From NCBI RefSeq assembly GCF_036373705.1, contig NC_089850.1, forward strand, positions 29,700,733 through 29,764,732: 64,000 nt of DNA, in the 5' to 3' direction. Shown here piece after piece: positions 13,301-23,329 of the stretch. The translations under genes were made by a program, and so were the position numbers. Below the pieces are notes generated by a model. That model ran no database searches. It had not been told where the DNA came from and was given only the letters and a program-made list of their open reading frames with translations. Source of the DNA: Amia ocellicauda. Its lineage: Eukaryota > Chordata > Actinopteri > Amiiformes > Amiidae. Every line of letters begins with the position of its first letter. Position 1 is the stretch's first letter.

Positions 13301-16300
13301 GAGAGAGTACTATCAACAGCATTTCCAGAACTGGGTGGTAATCGATGGTCACCGGAGCAAGTGGTGGGTGTGGAATAAGGTGCTTGAAGAGTCCAGGATA
13401 AGTGTGAAACATATCCAGAGCTACCTGGAGAGGATTAGACAAGGTACAGTATGAAAACATTCAGAGGAACACACTCAATCCTAAATTGTGTCACAATGTG
13501 GTCTTTTTTATTTGGGTCTTCCAGTGTGCTGTAATCTCTCCTATTTGTTTTTAATCATGCCTTTTTGTTCACAACAAGTACTTGGGGGCTGGGGAAGTTG
13601 AAGGCTTGCCCTTGATTTTGTTCATAATGAACGTATTAGGAGTTTAATTTATGAACCAAAGATTGAATATAGCAAAGAGCACAACCTGTTTACACTTTAT
13701 TAATGAGTCTCTAAAGATTATTGTAGTATAGACAAATACATTTTTGGTGTTTTTTACTTTAAAGCCTTTAAGTGTTGTATTGTGTTGAATGAACACACAA
13801 AACAATATACAGCTCTGGAAAAAATTAAGAGACCACTCCAAGTTCAGAAATCAATGTTAAGTGGTCTCTTAATTTTGTATAGGCCTCTATTGTTTCTCCA
13901 AAACTACATTAAATCGCAACTGCTTAACAAGGGTTTCACTATGTGTGAATTGTATCTGCTCTGTTGTTTAAAAAGCTATTTGGCCAACATGACTGCAACA
14001 CACAAACAGAACAAATGTGCTACATTATAAATGAGCTCACTAAGCATGCTGACTTGAATGACAAAGCAACCATCACAGTAGTTCCCAGCCAGCGTAGCTT
14101 TATTGGTTCTTAGGTGTTAAACACGTCACCTACAGGTGCCACTGAATATTATTGTAGTTTGGTTACATGTTATGCACTCTGACCTATATCCACTTCTCTG
14201 TTGTGCGAGTAGGGAGAGCAGCCTGCATTGATCGGCTGTGCATCACGCCCCAGGAACTGAAGTCTCGGCTCGGTGAATTCGGCCAGTACTGCCCCGTGAG
14301 CCTGGCGCTGCACCGGGAGCTGCAGGACTGCGCTGTCTCCGCTTCCTTGGAATTCGCAGCAGAGTTCCGTGGACATTATTACAAAATGGCTTCCAAGGAG
14401 AATTTGGAGGTATATACTATGCAGTATTAAAGAAAAGCAGTCAGATAGGATACATAGCACTTGTATCAGACAGACTTGATGAGAGAATTTAATTAGTCAA
14501 GTTTAGGTACTGCTTATTCTCCCAAATCTAACACATTTGGTTCTGTGTTCTTCACTTAAGAGATTCCTTGAAACACCAGAGCAGTTTGTTATCCCGTTGG
14601 CCCCACATCCTCTTCCTCCGACTCACATGTTGCCAAAGAGGCTGACAGCTGCAGAGGTAAAGGCTAAGTTCCCTAAACAGGTGGAAATGCAGGGATACTG
14701 CCCAGTGACTTACATGGATGGAAAGCAAAGGTAAAAATGTAGCCATCAATATCCTTCATTTATACTCCCGACTTCATATCTTAATTTTAATACTTCATAT
14801 TTTTATTTCATTTATTTTTATAGGTTTTGTTACATTAGTGCATTATTACTATATCATCCTTTTAGCATCTGTTGGTTCTATAATTCTGCCCAGAACCTTT
14901 GCCTGGAGTTACTTCTTTTTAAATTAGGCATGAATTGCATTAATTATTTTAACTGGTTCTGTTTAAGTGTGGGGATGCGCTGTCAAGTGTTTTAAATGTT
15001 GCTATTGTTCTTGCAGGTATGAAGCTCTTGTGTCTGGAAACATTGAGCACGCTGTTGAGTACAGGGAGAAAATCTTTACTTTTGATGATGAGCAGAAGCT
15101 ACAGAAGTTCATGAGGTAACAATCTGCTTCCTCTCTGGGTTTCAGTCGGCATACAGTTTCAGGACCACTTTAACATCCCCTCTGCACATATATTTCTAGG
15201 TTACCTGAAACCTACTGGAACCAAAAGCTTCCACACAAACTTCCCCCAAAAAAGGAACCTGTGTTGCTCACATCTCTTCCAATGCTTGGCTACCTTGAAC
15301 AAGTAAGATAATTTAATTAATTTAAGAAAACTCTCCAATTGAGCCCTTTAGACTGAGGTGGTGAAACTCAATGTTCGTTTGAACTGTTTGGATCCTTTAA
15401 GGTTCTTAGATTAAATCAATAATATGAATGTCATTTTCAAGTTTTGATTCAGTCCAACACTAAGTAATTTATTATGTAGCCATTATGTAGCCATTGTATT
15501 CTAAAGAATATTCTGGTAGCTATTATATGAATAACTTTATAAGAAGACTGATGTTTTCTCTCTGACACAAACATAACATTTTTCAAAACCTGTTTTCTGT
15601 AATCTGTTCGGTGCCAATAAAGTTCACACAAATAAAGATTGTCATCTACTTTATGTAACAAAAGTATGAGATGTTTAATTTGAACCTAAAGAATAAATAC
15701 TACTTGTACATTATAATTTACATGTTTGTTATATCAGTTTGTTATATATATGGACTTAAATTGTGCATATTTGTTCATGAACTGGAAAATAAAATTAGAA
15801 CGTGTTTGTTGGTCTAATGCTTTTCTTGTTATACTGAGGACAATTTTGTTGAACTGTTTGGTTCTTGTAAACTATCTTAGATATTTATGGGACAATAGTA
15901 AGATGGATAATAGTGTGCAAAGAATGGTAAAGATGAATTATAATTTAAATACAAACTGTTCTGTGATTTTATCAGGGCACAGCAACAGCAGTAACAAAAG
16001 CTCTTACAGCTGTTGGATGCTTGAAGCCAAAATATCCATTCCTCAGTGTGAAGAAATCTGCCCTTCTGTATGTTGCATATCATCTGAAAGGTTTGTATAC
16101 TACTGTCCAGGAGACAGATAAACCAGTAGGCATTGGTGCTATTCATTGAATTACTTCAGTGCAACTACATTTGACAAAGATGTAACAATGTAATTACTTT
16201 AGATTTTAATTGTAAGTAGATGGTGTGCATATTAACATGCCATTTCTTAGAAAACAAAGTAGATGTGTATTTCTGTGTGTCTTTATCTTGTATTTGTTTA

Positions 16301-16847
16301 GAGAGAATGCGAGACCAGAGTTGTATAAACAGATAACTGGTTCACTAATGTAAGGTTCGCATTGTATTCAAACACCTGCGACACCTGAACCACAGCTGCT
16401 TGTTGATTCAAGCATGTGAGAAAAAGTACCCAAAAGCCCTGAGTAAATGTTGTGTCACTGGTGAAGTGGTGAAGGGCTAACTTCCTCTTTACAATGCTGA
16501 ACCAGTAACAAAAAGCCTCTAAATGGTTAGAAATCTTAGAAATACTGATTTTATTTCATAGTTAACAGTGGATGCTAATTAGTTTTGAAAATAATAATGT
16601 GTAAACTGGTGCTAATTTTTTATTTTTTTATTTAGCTTACAATTCCAGAAATTCAGAATACATTCGCAAGAAATACAAGAAGAAGATGGAGAGATTTGAG
16701 GAAAGCTGTGAGCTCATCTCATACCTGGGATCAAAAATGACTCAAAAATACAAAGAACCTCGGGAGCGTCCCATTGACTTTGATCACAAACTTCAAACCT
16801 TCCTGGCCCTTAAAGGCACTGAGCCTACTTCCACCTGGGTAGTTTGA
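37..16847 (+). CDS. ak9: Adenylate kinase 9, 3' part (28 exons, 5' end outside the window)
   Basis: A multi-domain nucleoside mono-/diphosphate kinase that moves phosphate from NTP to NMP. Seen: three P-loops, each followed by a (D/E)xFP-type motif, and repeated CPV...Y...F-NP modules. Exons: 37-217, 518-668, 1126-1218, 1851-1967, 2555-2685, 3300-3441, 4187-4305, 4706-4793, 5427-5555, 5754-5951, 6060-6190, 6329-6535, 6650-6940, 7480-7595, 7717-7936, 8131-8199, 10184-10390, 10532-10750, 10958-11171, 11586-11787, 12355-12501, 13226-13443, 14213-14409, 14561-14730, 15017-15115, 15200-15302, 15976-16090, 16636-16847 (TGA). All phases agree, giving about 1,494 residues against about 1,900 for human AK9, so the first kinase domain lies upstream. 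Linkers are very acidic. The join of the seventh and eighth exons is uncertain (4301/4699 also keeps frame), and the exon start at 1126 is weak. Confident in identity; a few boundaries are approximate. Confidence 0.93.
2980..3175 (+). repeat. Degenerate L2-type LINE tail
   Basis: The stretch from GCACTTTATTTAACTATGC to GGTAAGCATCTGCTAAGAAATG has the layout of a fish L2 3' end (…TTGGATAAAAGCGTCTGCTAAATGA), strongly decayed, in an ak9 intron. Confidence 0.4.
4699..4793 (+). repeat. Hexanucleotide-like repeat in an AK9 linker exon
   Basis: A GAGCCC-type repeat encodes alternating Glu/Pro ([13 protein letters not shown]) in the acidic linker between kinase domains. The splice acceptor may be at 4699 or 4706. 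Both keep the frame if paired with donors at 4302 or 4306 respectively. Confidence 0.6.
6060..7936 (+). other. ak9: AK9 internal kinase domain B (ADK3-like) with preceding module
   Basis: Exon 6060-6190 encodes a long Asp/Glu run. Exon 6329-6535 encodes a module beginning HFCPVTL and ending FLQCPEVYV. Exon 6650-6940 has the P-loop [11 protein letters not shown]. Exon 7717-7936 has [13 protein letters not shown], the NMP-binding motif with Gln in place of the usual Arg, followed by a basic helical stretch. The domain therefore binds a nucleotide triphosphate by motif, but its catalytic competence is uncertain. Confidence 0.75.
8541..10054 (-). mobile_element. Tc1-like DNA transposon, long inverted ends, broken transposase
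   Basis: The element lies in an ak9 intron and is flanked by a TA on both sides. Terminal inverted repeats of about 200 bp (8541-8743 and 9852-10054) are roughly 95% alike and begin CAG(C/T)GAGGGAAAAAAG. The minus strand carries a transposase in pieces: an N-terminal helix-turn-helix part starting [10 protein letters not shown] (9546-9692) and a 234-codon catalytic part (8748-9452). The catalytic part keeps [13 protein letters not shown] and NPIENLW, the DD34E triad. The segment joining them is deleted and frameshifted, so the copy is not expected to be active. An internal palindrome lies at about 9729-9826. Confidence 0.93.
8748..9692 (-). pseudogene. Tc1-like transposase remnant
   Basis: Read on the minus strand, the N-terminal DNA-binding segment (to about 9546) runs out of frame before the catalytic domain, which resumes at 9452 and ends ...ANKGFATKY. 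The DDE residues are present, but the protein is interrupted by at least one frameshift or deletion. This is a cut-and-paste transposase of the Tc1/mariner superfamily, unrelated in function to the host gene ak9. Confidence 0.9.
10958..13443 (+). other. ak9: AK9 internal kinase domain C (ADK4-like)
   Basis: Exon 10958-11171 encodes a module ([12 protein letters not shown]...FIVNPIKYL) followed by the P-loop GPPKSGKST (about 11144-11170). Exon 11586-11787 supplies the NMP-binding helices. Exon 12355-12501 has [16 protein letters not shown], where Met replaces the usual Arg of DGFPR. Exon 13226-13443 follows. This is the last kinase unit; the protein continues with modules lacking a P-loop. Confidence 0.75.
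13809..13878. mobile_element. Short MITE-like remnant of a Tc1 family
   Basis: Short inverted arms (AAAATTAAGAGACCACT and AGTGGTCTCTTAATTTT) enclose about 23 bp. The left arm begins CAGCTCTGG, a common fish Tc1-type terminus. The matching right tip is missing. It lies in an ak9 intron. Confidence 0.65.
14213..15302 (+). other. ak9: AK9 C-terminal CPV-modules without a kinase
   Basis: Two tandem copies of the module that precedes each AK9 kinase domain: GQYCPVSL...[21 protein letters not shown] and GYCPVTY...[23 protein letters not shown]. The Cys-Pro-Val start and the F/Y-x-S...KF(L/M)..P pattern resemble YHS/TRASH-type treble-clef modules. That assignment is an inference from the pattern only. 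No P-loop follows; the protein ends in a lysine-rich helix. Confidence 0.6.
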
Positions 16848-17202
16848 AACAGATCTTCCTTTGCACAGGTTTCTTTTATCAGCAGCAGCTTTTTTTAATG
16901 TACACTATTCAAATGTAAATTTGCGTTATAAAGCCCAAGCAAATCACAGTTCATCCACTATTTCACAACTAAAAAGACACATCTTTATGATTGTCTGGTA
17001 CAAAATGAAAATGTGTTCAACATAACAATGATTTTATATGGCTTGGTTTATTGATTTAATTGAATGTATTTCTCATACATGTCATACCAGAATGAATGTT
17101 CATACTTATATTATACCTTTATATCTATTTAAATGATTTAGTTAGATTACTTTGTTACTTTACACTGATTTATTTCAATGTTTAAATCTACTGTTCAATA
17201 AA
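16848..17202 (+). promoter_or_regulatory. ak9 3' UTR and poly(A) signal
   Basis: AT-rich sequence after the ak9 stop codon. AATAAA at 17197-17202 is the best polyadenylation signal. No ORF or structure is seen. Confidence 0.7.
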
Positions 17203-17296
17203 TATCTTCCTTCAATATTTTATGTTGCTTTCAATCATGATGAAATCATAGTAACTTAAAACATCTGCAATTGGAATAGGAAAATAGGAAAATATA

Positions 17297-17734
17297 CCAC
17301 CAGGGGTCCATTCTTCGTACGTGTATAAGCAAGTTATGCGGCTACATTTCAGGATAACCTGGAATAAACTCTGGATTTTCCGTTCTCCGAAGCGAGTTTG
17401 AAGTTCAGCCAGCTCTGGTACCAGGGCAACATGTCCAGCATCTCACCTGCTCCCTGGCAGGTTCACTTGAGGTCAGCTGGATAACAGTCTGAATGGGTTT
17501 AATTCTGCCCAATGACATGACAGCTGACCCCAACGATGACACGTCTTTCTAGCAGACAGATGTGGAGCAATGTTAATAAGGCAAGCTCTTCATCAAGAAA
17601 CAATTCTTACAGATTAAAGATGCTTTAAATCATACAGATGATTATTTTTTTTAGCGTTGCAGGTTTGGTCATCAAGGGATGATAATTCTTGTTTTAATTA
17701 AGACCGAAAATCACTAATGCCAGCCTTGTCACAC
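17297..17734. repeat. Probable degenerate DNA-transposon remnant
   Basis: Starts with AGGGGTCCATTCTTCGTACG, which looks like termini I associate with ISL2EU/Harbinger-type elements of fish. No partner terminus or transposase is visible. Assignment is tentative. Confidence 0.3.
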
Positions 17735-18503
17735 TTATTGAGCTCCCCCTCCTCTTTTATTCACAAAATTGAGTTGAATTATATCCCCTTTGAGTTTTTG
17801 ATGATAAGTGTTGTGGGAATGGGGGGTCATTTTGGAGTGTTTTTGTTACAACATTGCCAGGGGGATTTTTTCCTTTCAAATATAAGTTTAATGCATCAGG
17901 AATCAGCCTGTGAATAGAAATAAATAATCAGATCCAGTTTAAAACTTTATGCTTGAAACCTTGATATTCATAGACATGACAACTAAATATCCCAGATGTG
18001 CCCAGATGGTTTGCTTGATGTGGTCAAATGTAGTAACACATGTGAAAGGGCTGATATAGGGGTAGGCCTACATCAGATTTGACCACGCTGGTCGTGGAAA
18101 AGTGCTTTTTGAGCTGCGCTTGTTACACGTACCAATTGACTGGATATGTGTTTTTAATATTGTTATAAACAAAAATATTCTTCGTAGGGTCTTTAGGTTG
18201 TTTTGTTCAAGTCGCCTTCCGCTGGGCGGCCACTGAGGACATCAGCAGACACTGGAGCGGTTCTGTGCGCACTGACCACTGCACACTTCCGCTGCTCATT
18301 TACTTCCAGTCTCTCCACATCAGTGATAGATATTGGAAATAGTGAAATTGTTTACTAGCACTGTTAGGTTTAAGACAGATGTTCGATTTTAATAGATAAC
18401 GTATTTATATTATTTATCTTTCAAATGACCCTAATTCCATTATCTACCACGGGAGGGCAGTAGTAAGGCTGAACACGCCTGTGTCCGGTTTGTGAGCCTT
18501 CCT

Positions 18504-18720
18504 TTAGTTCAGGGGTGTCACAGCCCTGGAGGGGCGCAGTGTCTGCTGAGTTTTGTTCCAGCCCAGCTCTCTGCTGCTTAATTGGCCTAATTAATCAATT
18601 AACTGGATTAATTGAATCCTTCTCTCCAGACTCTGGAATGTTCTGTGGGTTCAGTGTTTTGAGTCAACACATAATTATTTTTATTTCTTGGCAGACGTCC
18701 TAATCCAGAGCGACTTACAA
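18504..18720. repeat. Dispersed repeat plus inverted L2-type tail
   Basis: 18515-18610 (CCTGGAGGGGCGCAGTGTCTGC onwards) resembles a common interspersed fish repeat. At 18690-18716 the sequence is the reverse complement of the GTCGCCCTGGATAAGGGCGTCTG tail of fish L2-like LINEs and their SINEs. Confidence 0.5.
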
Positions 18721-19064
18721 CATTGTCAGGTATTGGCTATAAAAATACAATATAATAGTTTTAGATAAGGCTTCCTGAGTAAATAATGACATTTATTAAG
18801 TAATTAGGAGTTCCTGTTGGAACAAAAACCAACAGACACTGCGGCCCCCCAGCACTGGTGTCTGACCAGCTTAATTCAACTCCCTGTTGAGCTTTCATAC
18901 TTTCCTTACCATGGAAGACACTTGCAAAAAGTGGATATGAAATATTGGGCGTGAGGAGTTCAACATAACCCCTCATATAGTGTGGTGCCACCTAGTGGAT
19001 ATAGATAATTACACCACCCCTTTACATCAGTAGGAGAGGGGGGTCCTGCTTTCCAAGTCATATA

Positions 19065-19603
19065 TACACCGATCAGCCATAACATTATGACCACCTGCCT
19101 AATATTGTGTTGGTCCCCCTTTTGTCACCAAAACAGCCCTGACCTGTCGAGGCATGGACTCCACTAGACCTCTGAAGGTGTGCTGTGGTATCTGGCACCA
19201 AGACGTTAGCAGCAGATCCTTTAGTCCTGTAAGTTGCAAGGTGGGGCCTCCATGGATCGGACTTGTTTGTCCAGCACATCCCACAGACGCTCGATTGGAT
19301 TGAGATCTGGGGAATTTGGAGGCCAAGTCAACACCTTGAACTCGTGATTCATCAGACCAGGCCACCTTCTTCCATTGCTCCGTGGTCCAGTTCTGATGCT
19401 CACGTGCCCATTGTAGGCGTTTTTGGCAGTGGACAGGGATCAACATGGGCACCCTGACTGGTCTGCGGCTACGCAGCCCCATACGCAACAAACTGCGATG
19501 CACTGTGTTTTCTGACACCCACTGACAGGTGCCATGATAACGAGATTATCAGTGTTATTCACTTCACCTGTCAGTGGTCATAATGTTATGGCTGATCGGT
19601 GTA
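19065..19603 (-). mobile_element. Internally deleted Tc1/mariner element
   Basis: Perfect ends CACCGATCAGCCATAACATTATGACCAC and their complement (19576-19601), flanked by TA. The minus strand encodes transposase pieces: the N-terminal half with VAWSDESR, then a jump to [16 protein letters not shown] and a C-terminal tail in another frame. The block with the second catalytic Asp is missing, so it is non-autonomous. Confidence 0.88.
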
Positions 19604-19778
19604 AATCTCCCCACAAACAGAGTTCAATTGAAGTCTAGGAGAGGTACAGTTTAATTCCTTTATTTATCATTGGGAACTATCCCAGGCACAGTCAGTACAT
19701 ACAATATAATACAAATGCACACAATATCTATTTCTCCTCCCTTTCTCCATCCAAACAATATGGGGAAGCAATAAAAAA

Positions 19779-20127
19779 GGCAAACAGAGTGTTAGGGTAT
19801 ATTGTCAAAAGTGTAGAATTGAGAACAAGGGCAGTGATGTTAAGACTGTACAATGCACTAGTTAGAGCTCATCTGGATACTGTGGACAGTTCTGGGCTCG
19901 ACATTTCAAGAAAGATATTGCTGGTCTAGAGGCAGTTCAGAGGAGAGCAACCAGACTTATTCCAGGTCTGAAGGGAATGTCCTACTGAGAGACTGAGGGA
20001 CTGAACCTTTTCACCCTGGAACAGAGGAGACTACGTGGGGACTTGATCCAAGTCTTCAAAATCATGAAGGGCATCGACCACATCAAACCAGAGGAGCTTT
20101 TCCAGATCAGCAGGGACACACAGACCA
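19779..20127 (+). mobile_element. CR1-like LINE fragment
   Basis: Matches, in the opposite orientation, the 3' part of the LINE at 29781-31258 (KKANRVLGYIVKS..., then ...LVRAHLDT). Truncated at both ends, it lies in the spacer of the large inverted repeat. Confidence 0.8.
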
Positions 20128-20997
20128 GCTGCCACATTATCATAACGCAATTATAACGCAAACATACATAGAATAACCAGTGCAAAATGAAAGCAAGCAG
20201 GTCAGCATAAGAATAAAGCGGACATCAAAGTAGAACCTTTATAATTATAATCGTGCTCAAACTACACACAAACTCAAACCCTGTTAACACGCAACTTGAC
20301 CAGGGGCATTTTCTCTACCAGGTTCAATTGTATTTAGCCTGGCCAAATGTGATTTTCATTGGCAAAACAGCAGGTAAACATGCCACATATGCCAACCTAT
20401 CTATCCAAGTTAAACAATTTCTAGTTGTTTATTGTTGCTTGATGAAAATGATCCGTCCTTCTCTGTCGGAAGGGAAAGTATGAAAGCTGACCACGGCGTT
20501 GATGTACAGGAAGACTCACAAAGCGGCCACAGGCGTGTTCAGCCTTACTACTGCCCTCCCGTGGTAGATAATGTAATATTCTGGAATTAGGGTCATTTGA
20601 AAGATTAATAATATAAATACATTATCTATTACAACCCCAATTTCGAAAAAGTTGGGACAGTATGGAAAATGCTAATAAAAACAAAGAGGAGTGATTTATA
20701 AATGTACTTTGACTTGTATTTAAACAAAAAACGTATAAAGACAAGGTATTTGATGTTTTACCTAATCAACTGCATAGTTTTTTGAAGGTAAATGTTTATT
20801 TTGAAATTGATGCATGCAACACGTTCCCAAAAAGTTGGGACTGGGGCAATTTAGGACTAATAGCGATGTGACAAGTTGAAATAAGAAGGTGATGTGAAAC
20901 AGGTGAGGCAATCGTGCAATCATAGTATATAAGGAGCCTCCAAAAATGGCCTGGTCCTTCAACAGCAAGCATGGGTGAGGCTCACCAACCTGGCAAC

Positions 20998-22103
20998 AGA
21001 TGCGTCAGCGAATAATCCAACACTTTGAGAACAACATTCCCCAAAAACAAATCAGTAGGATTTTGGGCATTTCACCTTCTACAGTGCACAATATGACTAA
21101 AGATTCAAGGAATCCGGTCAAATCTCGGTGCGTAAAGGGCAAGGATGAAAACCACTTCTGAATGCACGTGATCTCCGATCCCTCAGACGTCACGGTCTTA
21201 AAAACCGGCATGAGTCTGTAATGGATATCCTGACATGGGCTCGGGAATACTTTGGTAAACCTTTGTCAGTCAACACCATTTGCCGCTGCATCCAGAGATG
21301 CAAGTTAAGGCTTTACTATGCAAAGCAGAAGCCATACATGAACACTGTCCAGAAGCACCACCGACTTCTCTGGGCTCGGTCTCATCTAAGATGGACAGTA
21401 GCACTGGAATCGTGTTTTGTGGTCCGACGAGTCAACATTTCAAACAGTTTTAGGACAAAACAGCTGTCGAGTTCTCTGGGCCAACGAGGAAAAGGATCAT
21501 CCAAGCTTAGTAGTTCATTTAGATTCCTCCAGTAAAGTACCCAGTTGTATAAATGGGTACAAATGTAAGTCGCCCTGGATAAGGGTGTCAGCTAAGTGAC
21601 GATTAATGTAATGTAATGTAATGTGATCAGCGTCAGGTCCAAAAGCCAGCATCTGTCATGGTATGGGGGTGTGTCAGTGCCCATGGCATGGGTAACTTTC
21701 ACATCTGTGAGGGCACCATTAATGCAGAAAGATTTGTACACATGTTGGAGCAACATATGCTGCCACCCAGACATCGTCTTTTCCAGGGACGTCCCTGCAT
21801 TTTCCAGCAGGACAACGCCAAACCACATTCTGCCTGGATTACAAGCGCACGGTTGCGTAAGCAGAGAGTGCGGGTGCTAGCGTGGCCTGCCTGCAGTCCT
21901 GACCTGTCTCCGATTGAGAATGTGTGGTGCATTATGAAGCGCAAAATAAGGCAATGAAGGTCATGTACAGTTGCGCAGCTGAAGAAATGCATCATGGATG
22001 AAAGGGGGAAAATTCCACTTGCTAAACTTAACCAACTGGTGTTTTCAGTGCCCAAACGCTTAATAAGTGTTATTAAAAGAAAAGGTGATGTTACACAGTG
22101 GTA
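20998..22103 (+). pseudogene. Mariner/Tc1-like transposase remnant
   Basis: Fragments in several frames, readable at 21221-21535, 21417-21500 and 21658-21957. The second Asp (QQDNAKPHS) and the last acidic residue (PIENVW) are preserved, but stop codons and a foreign insertion break the frame. It cannot give a functional enzyme. Confidence 0.85.
21504..21624 (+). mobile_element. L2/SINE-type tail nested in the transposon
   Basis: Contains GTAAGTCGCCCTGGATAAGG (the 3' end shared by fish L2 LINEs and several SINEs), followed by a (TAATG)n tail. It interrupts the transposase reading frame, so it arrived after the transposon. Confidence 0.75.
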
Positions 22104-23099
22104 AGCAGTCGACTGTCCCAACCTTTTTGGAGTGTGTTGCAGTCATCAGATTTGAAATGAGTGTATATTTTCAAAAATAAATTAAATTCACAAAGTAAAA
22201 CATCAAATAATGTGTTAATAATGTGTTTTCAATATATATTACAGGGTGAATTGAACTGTCAAATGACACTTTTTGTTTGTTTTTTTGCATTTTCCATACT
22301 GTCCCAACTTTTTCGGAACTGGGGTTGTAAAATCGAACATCTGTCTTAAACCTAACAGTGCTAGTAAACAATTTCACTATTTCCAATATCTATCACTGAT
22401 GTGGAGAGACTGGAAGTAAATGAGCAGCGGAAGTGTGCAGTGGTCAGTGCGCACAGAACCGCTCCAGTGTCTGCTGATGTCCTCAGTGGCCGCCCAGCGG
22501 AGGCAACTTGAACAAAACAACCTAAAGACCCTAAGAGGAATATTTTTGTTTATAACAATATTAAAAACACATATCCAGTCAATTGGTACGTGTAACAAGC
22601 GCAGCTCAAAAAGCACTTTTCCACGACCAGCGTGGTCAAATCTGATGTAGGCCTACCCCTATATCAGCCCTTTCACATGTGTTACTACATTTGACCACAT
22701 CAAGCAAACCATCTGGGCACATCTGGGATATTTAGTTGTCATGTCTATGAATATCAAGGTTTCAAGCATAAAGTTTTAAACTGGATCTGATTATTTATTT
22801 CTATTCACAGGCTGATTCCTGATGCATTAAACTTATATTTGAAAGGAAAATATCCCCCTGGCAATGTTGTAACAAAAACACTCCAAAATGACCCCCCATT
22901 CCCACAACACTTATCATCAAAAACTCAAAGGGGATATAATTCAACTCAATTTTGTGAATAAAAGAGGAGGGGGAGCTCAATAAATGTAATGAATGCAATT
23001 AATCAAACTAGTGTATTATATACACAGTACTTACAAATAATACAATATTAAAATTTGCAATCAGCAATGCACACTGCAGATTTACTGAAATTAAAGCAA

Positions 23100-23329
23100 C
23101 TGATGTAGCCTATATGTTGTCCAATCAGAATCATGCATTTTAATTAGAATATTTGTAAATCCCAAAACACATCAACAACTGGCAAAGCTAAATCACAGAC
23201 ACTACGCAGCTGTACAAGCCCGACTGCCAGCCCTGCGCAGAAGACAACAAACACGTGTGACGTCATGCGTCGCCTCCCTCTCAGAAGTCTCGCGATGTTT
23301 CCAGTGTATTATTTCCTTTTTTACTGAAG
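23100..23329 (+). promoter_or_regulatory. Likely zbtb24 promoter and non-coding first exon
   Basis: Within an AT-rich region, 23205-23300 is GC-richer. It holds an E-box CACGTG (23252-23257) almost touching a full CRE TGACGTCA (23258-23265), and TCTCGCGA (23288-23295), a motif of ubiquitously used vertebrate promoters. A CCAAT box lies near 23119. A good donor (AAG|GTAAGG) at 23329/23330 suggests a short untranslated exon spliced to the ATG exon at 24230. Confidence 0.6.

Larger units (their letters stand above)
20632..22327 (+). mobile_element. Tc1/mariner-like transposon inserted in the inverted-repeat arm
   Basis: Ends are CAACCCCAATTTCGAAAAAG and its near complement, with flanking TA (20630-20631 and 22328-22329). 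The plus strand has a decayed DDE transposase: an N-terminal helix-turn-helix part from about 20998, WSDES near 21417, and IFQQDNAKPH plus SPDLSPIENVW at about 21800-21920, broken by frameshifts and by a second insertion at 21504-21624. The uninterrupted partner arm shows the original TA site near 18361-18364. Confidence 0.92.
17735..22983. repeat. Large inverted repeat (about 0.77 kb arms) with about 2 kb spacer
   Basis: Left arm 17735-18503 is the reverse complement of 22330-22983 plus 20503-20631. The right arm is split by a Tc1/mariner insertion at 20632-22327. Over the 650 bp outer part I counted only about five differences (near 17870, 18181-18186, 18211-18217). The inner 130 bp is slightly more diverged and includes a 10-bp indel. 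The spacer holds other repeats. No target-site duplication is visible at the outer ends, so it is either a foldback-type element or an inverted segmental duplication. No known protein is encoded. Confidence 0.93.

Noticed and set aside
17717-17917. 66-codon frame mirrored at 22801-22998
   Set aside because: The two frames are the same sequence in the arms of the inverted repeat; no known motif and short length, so coding is not supported.
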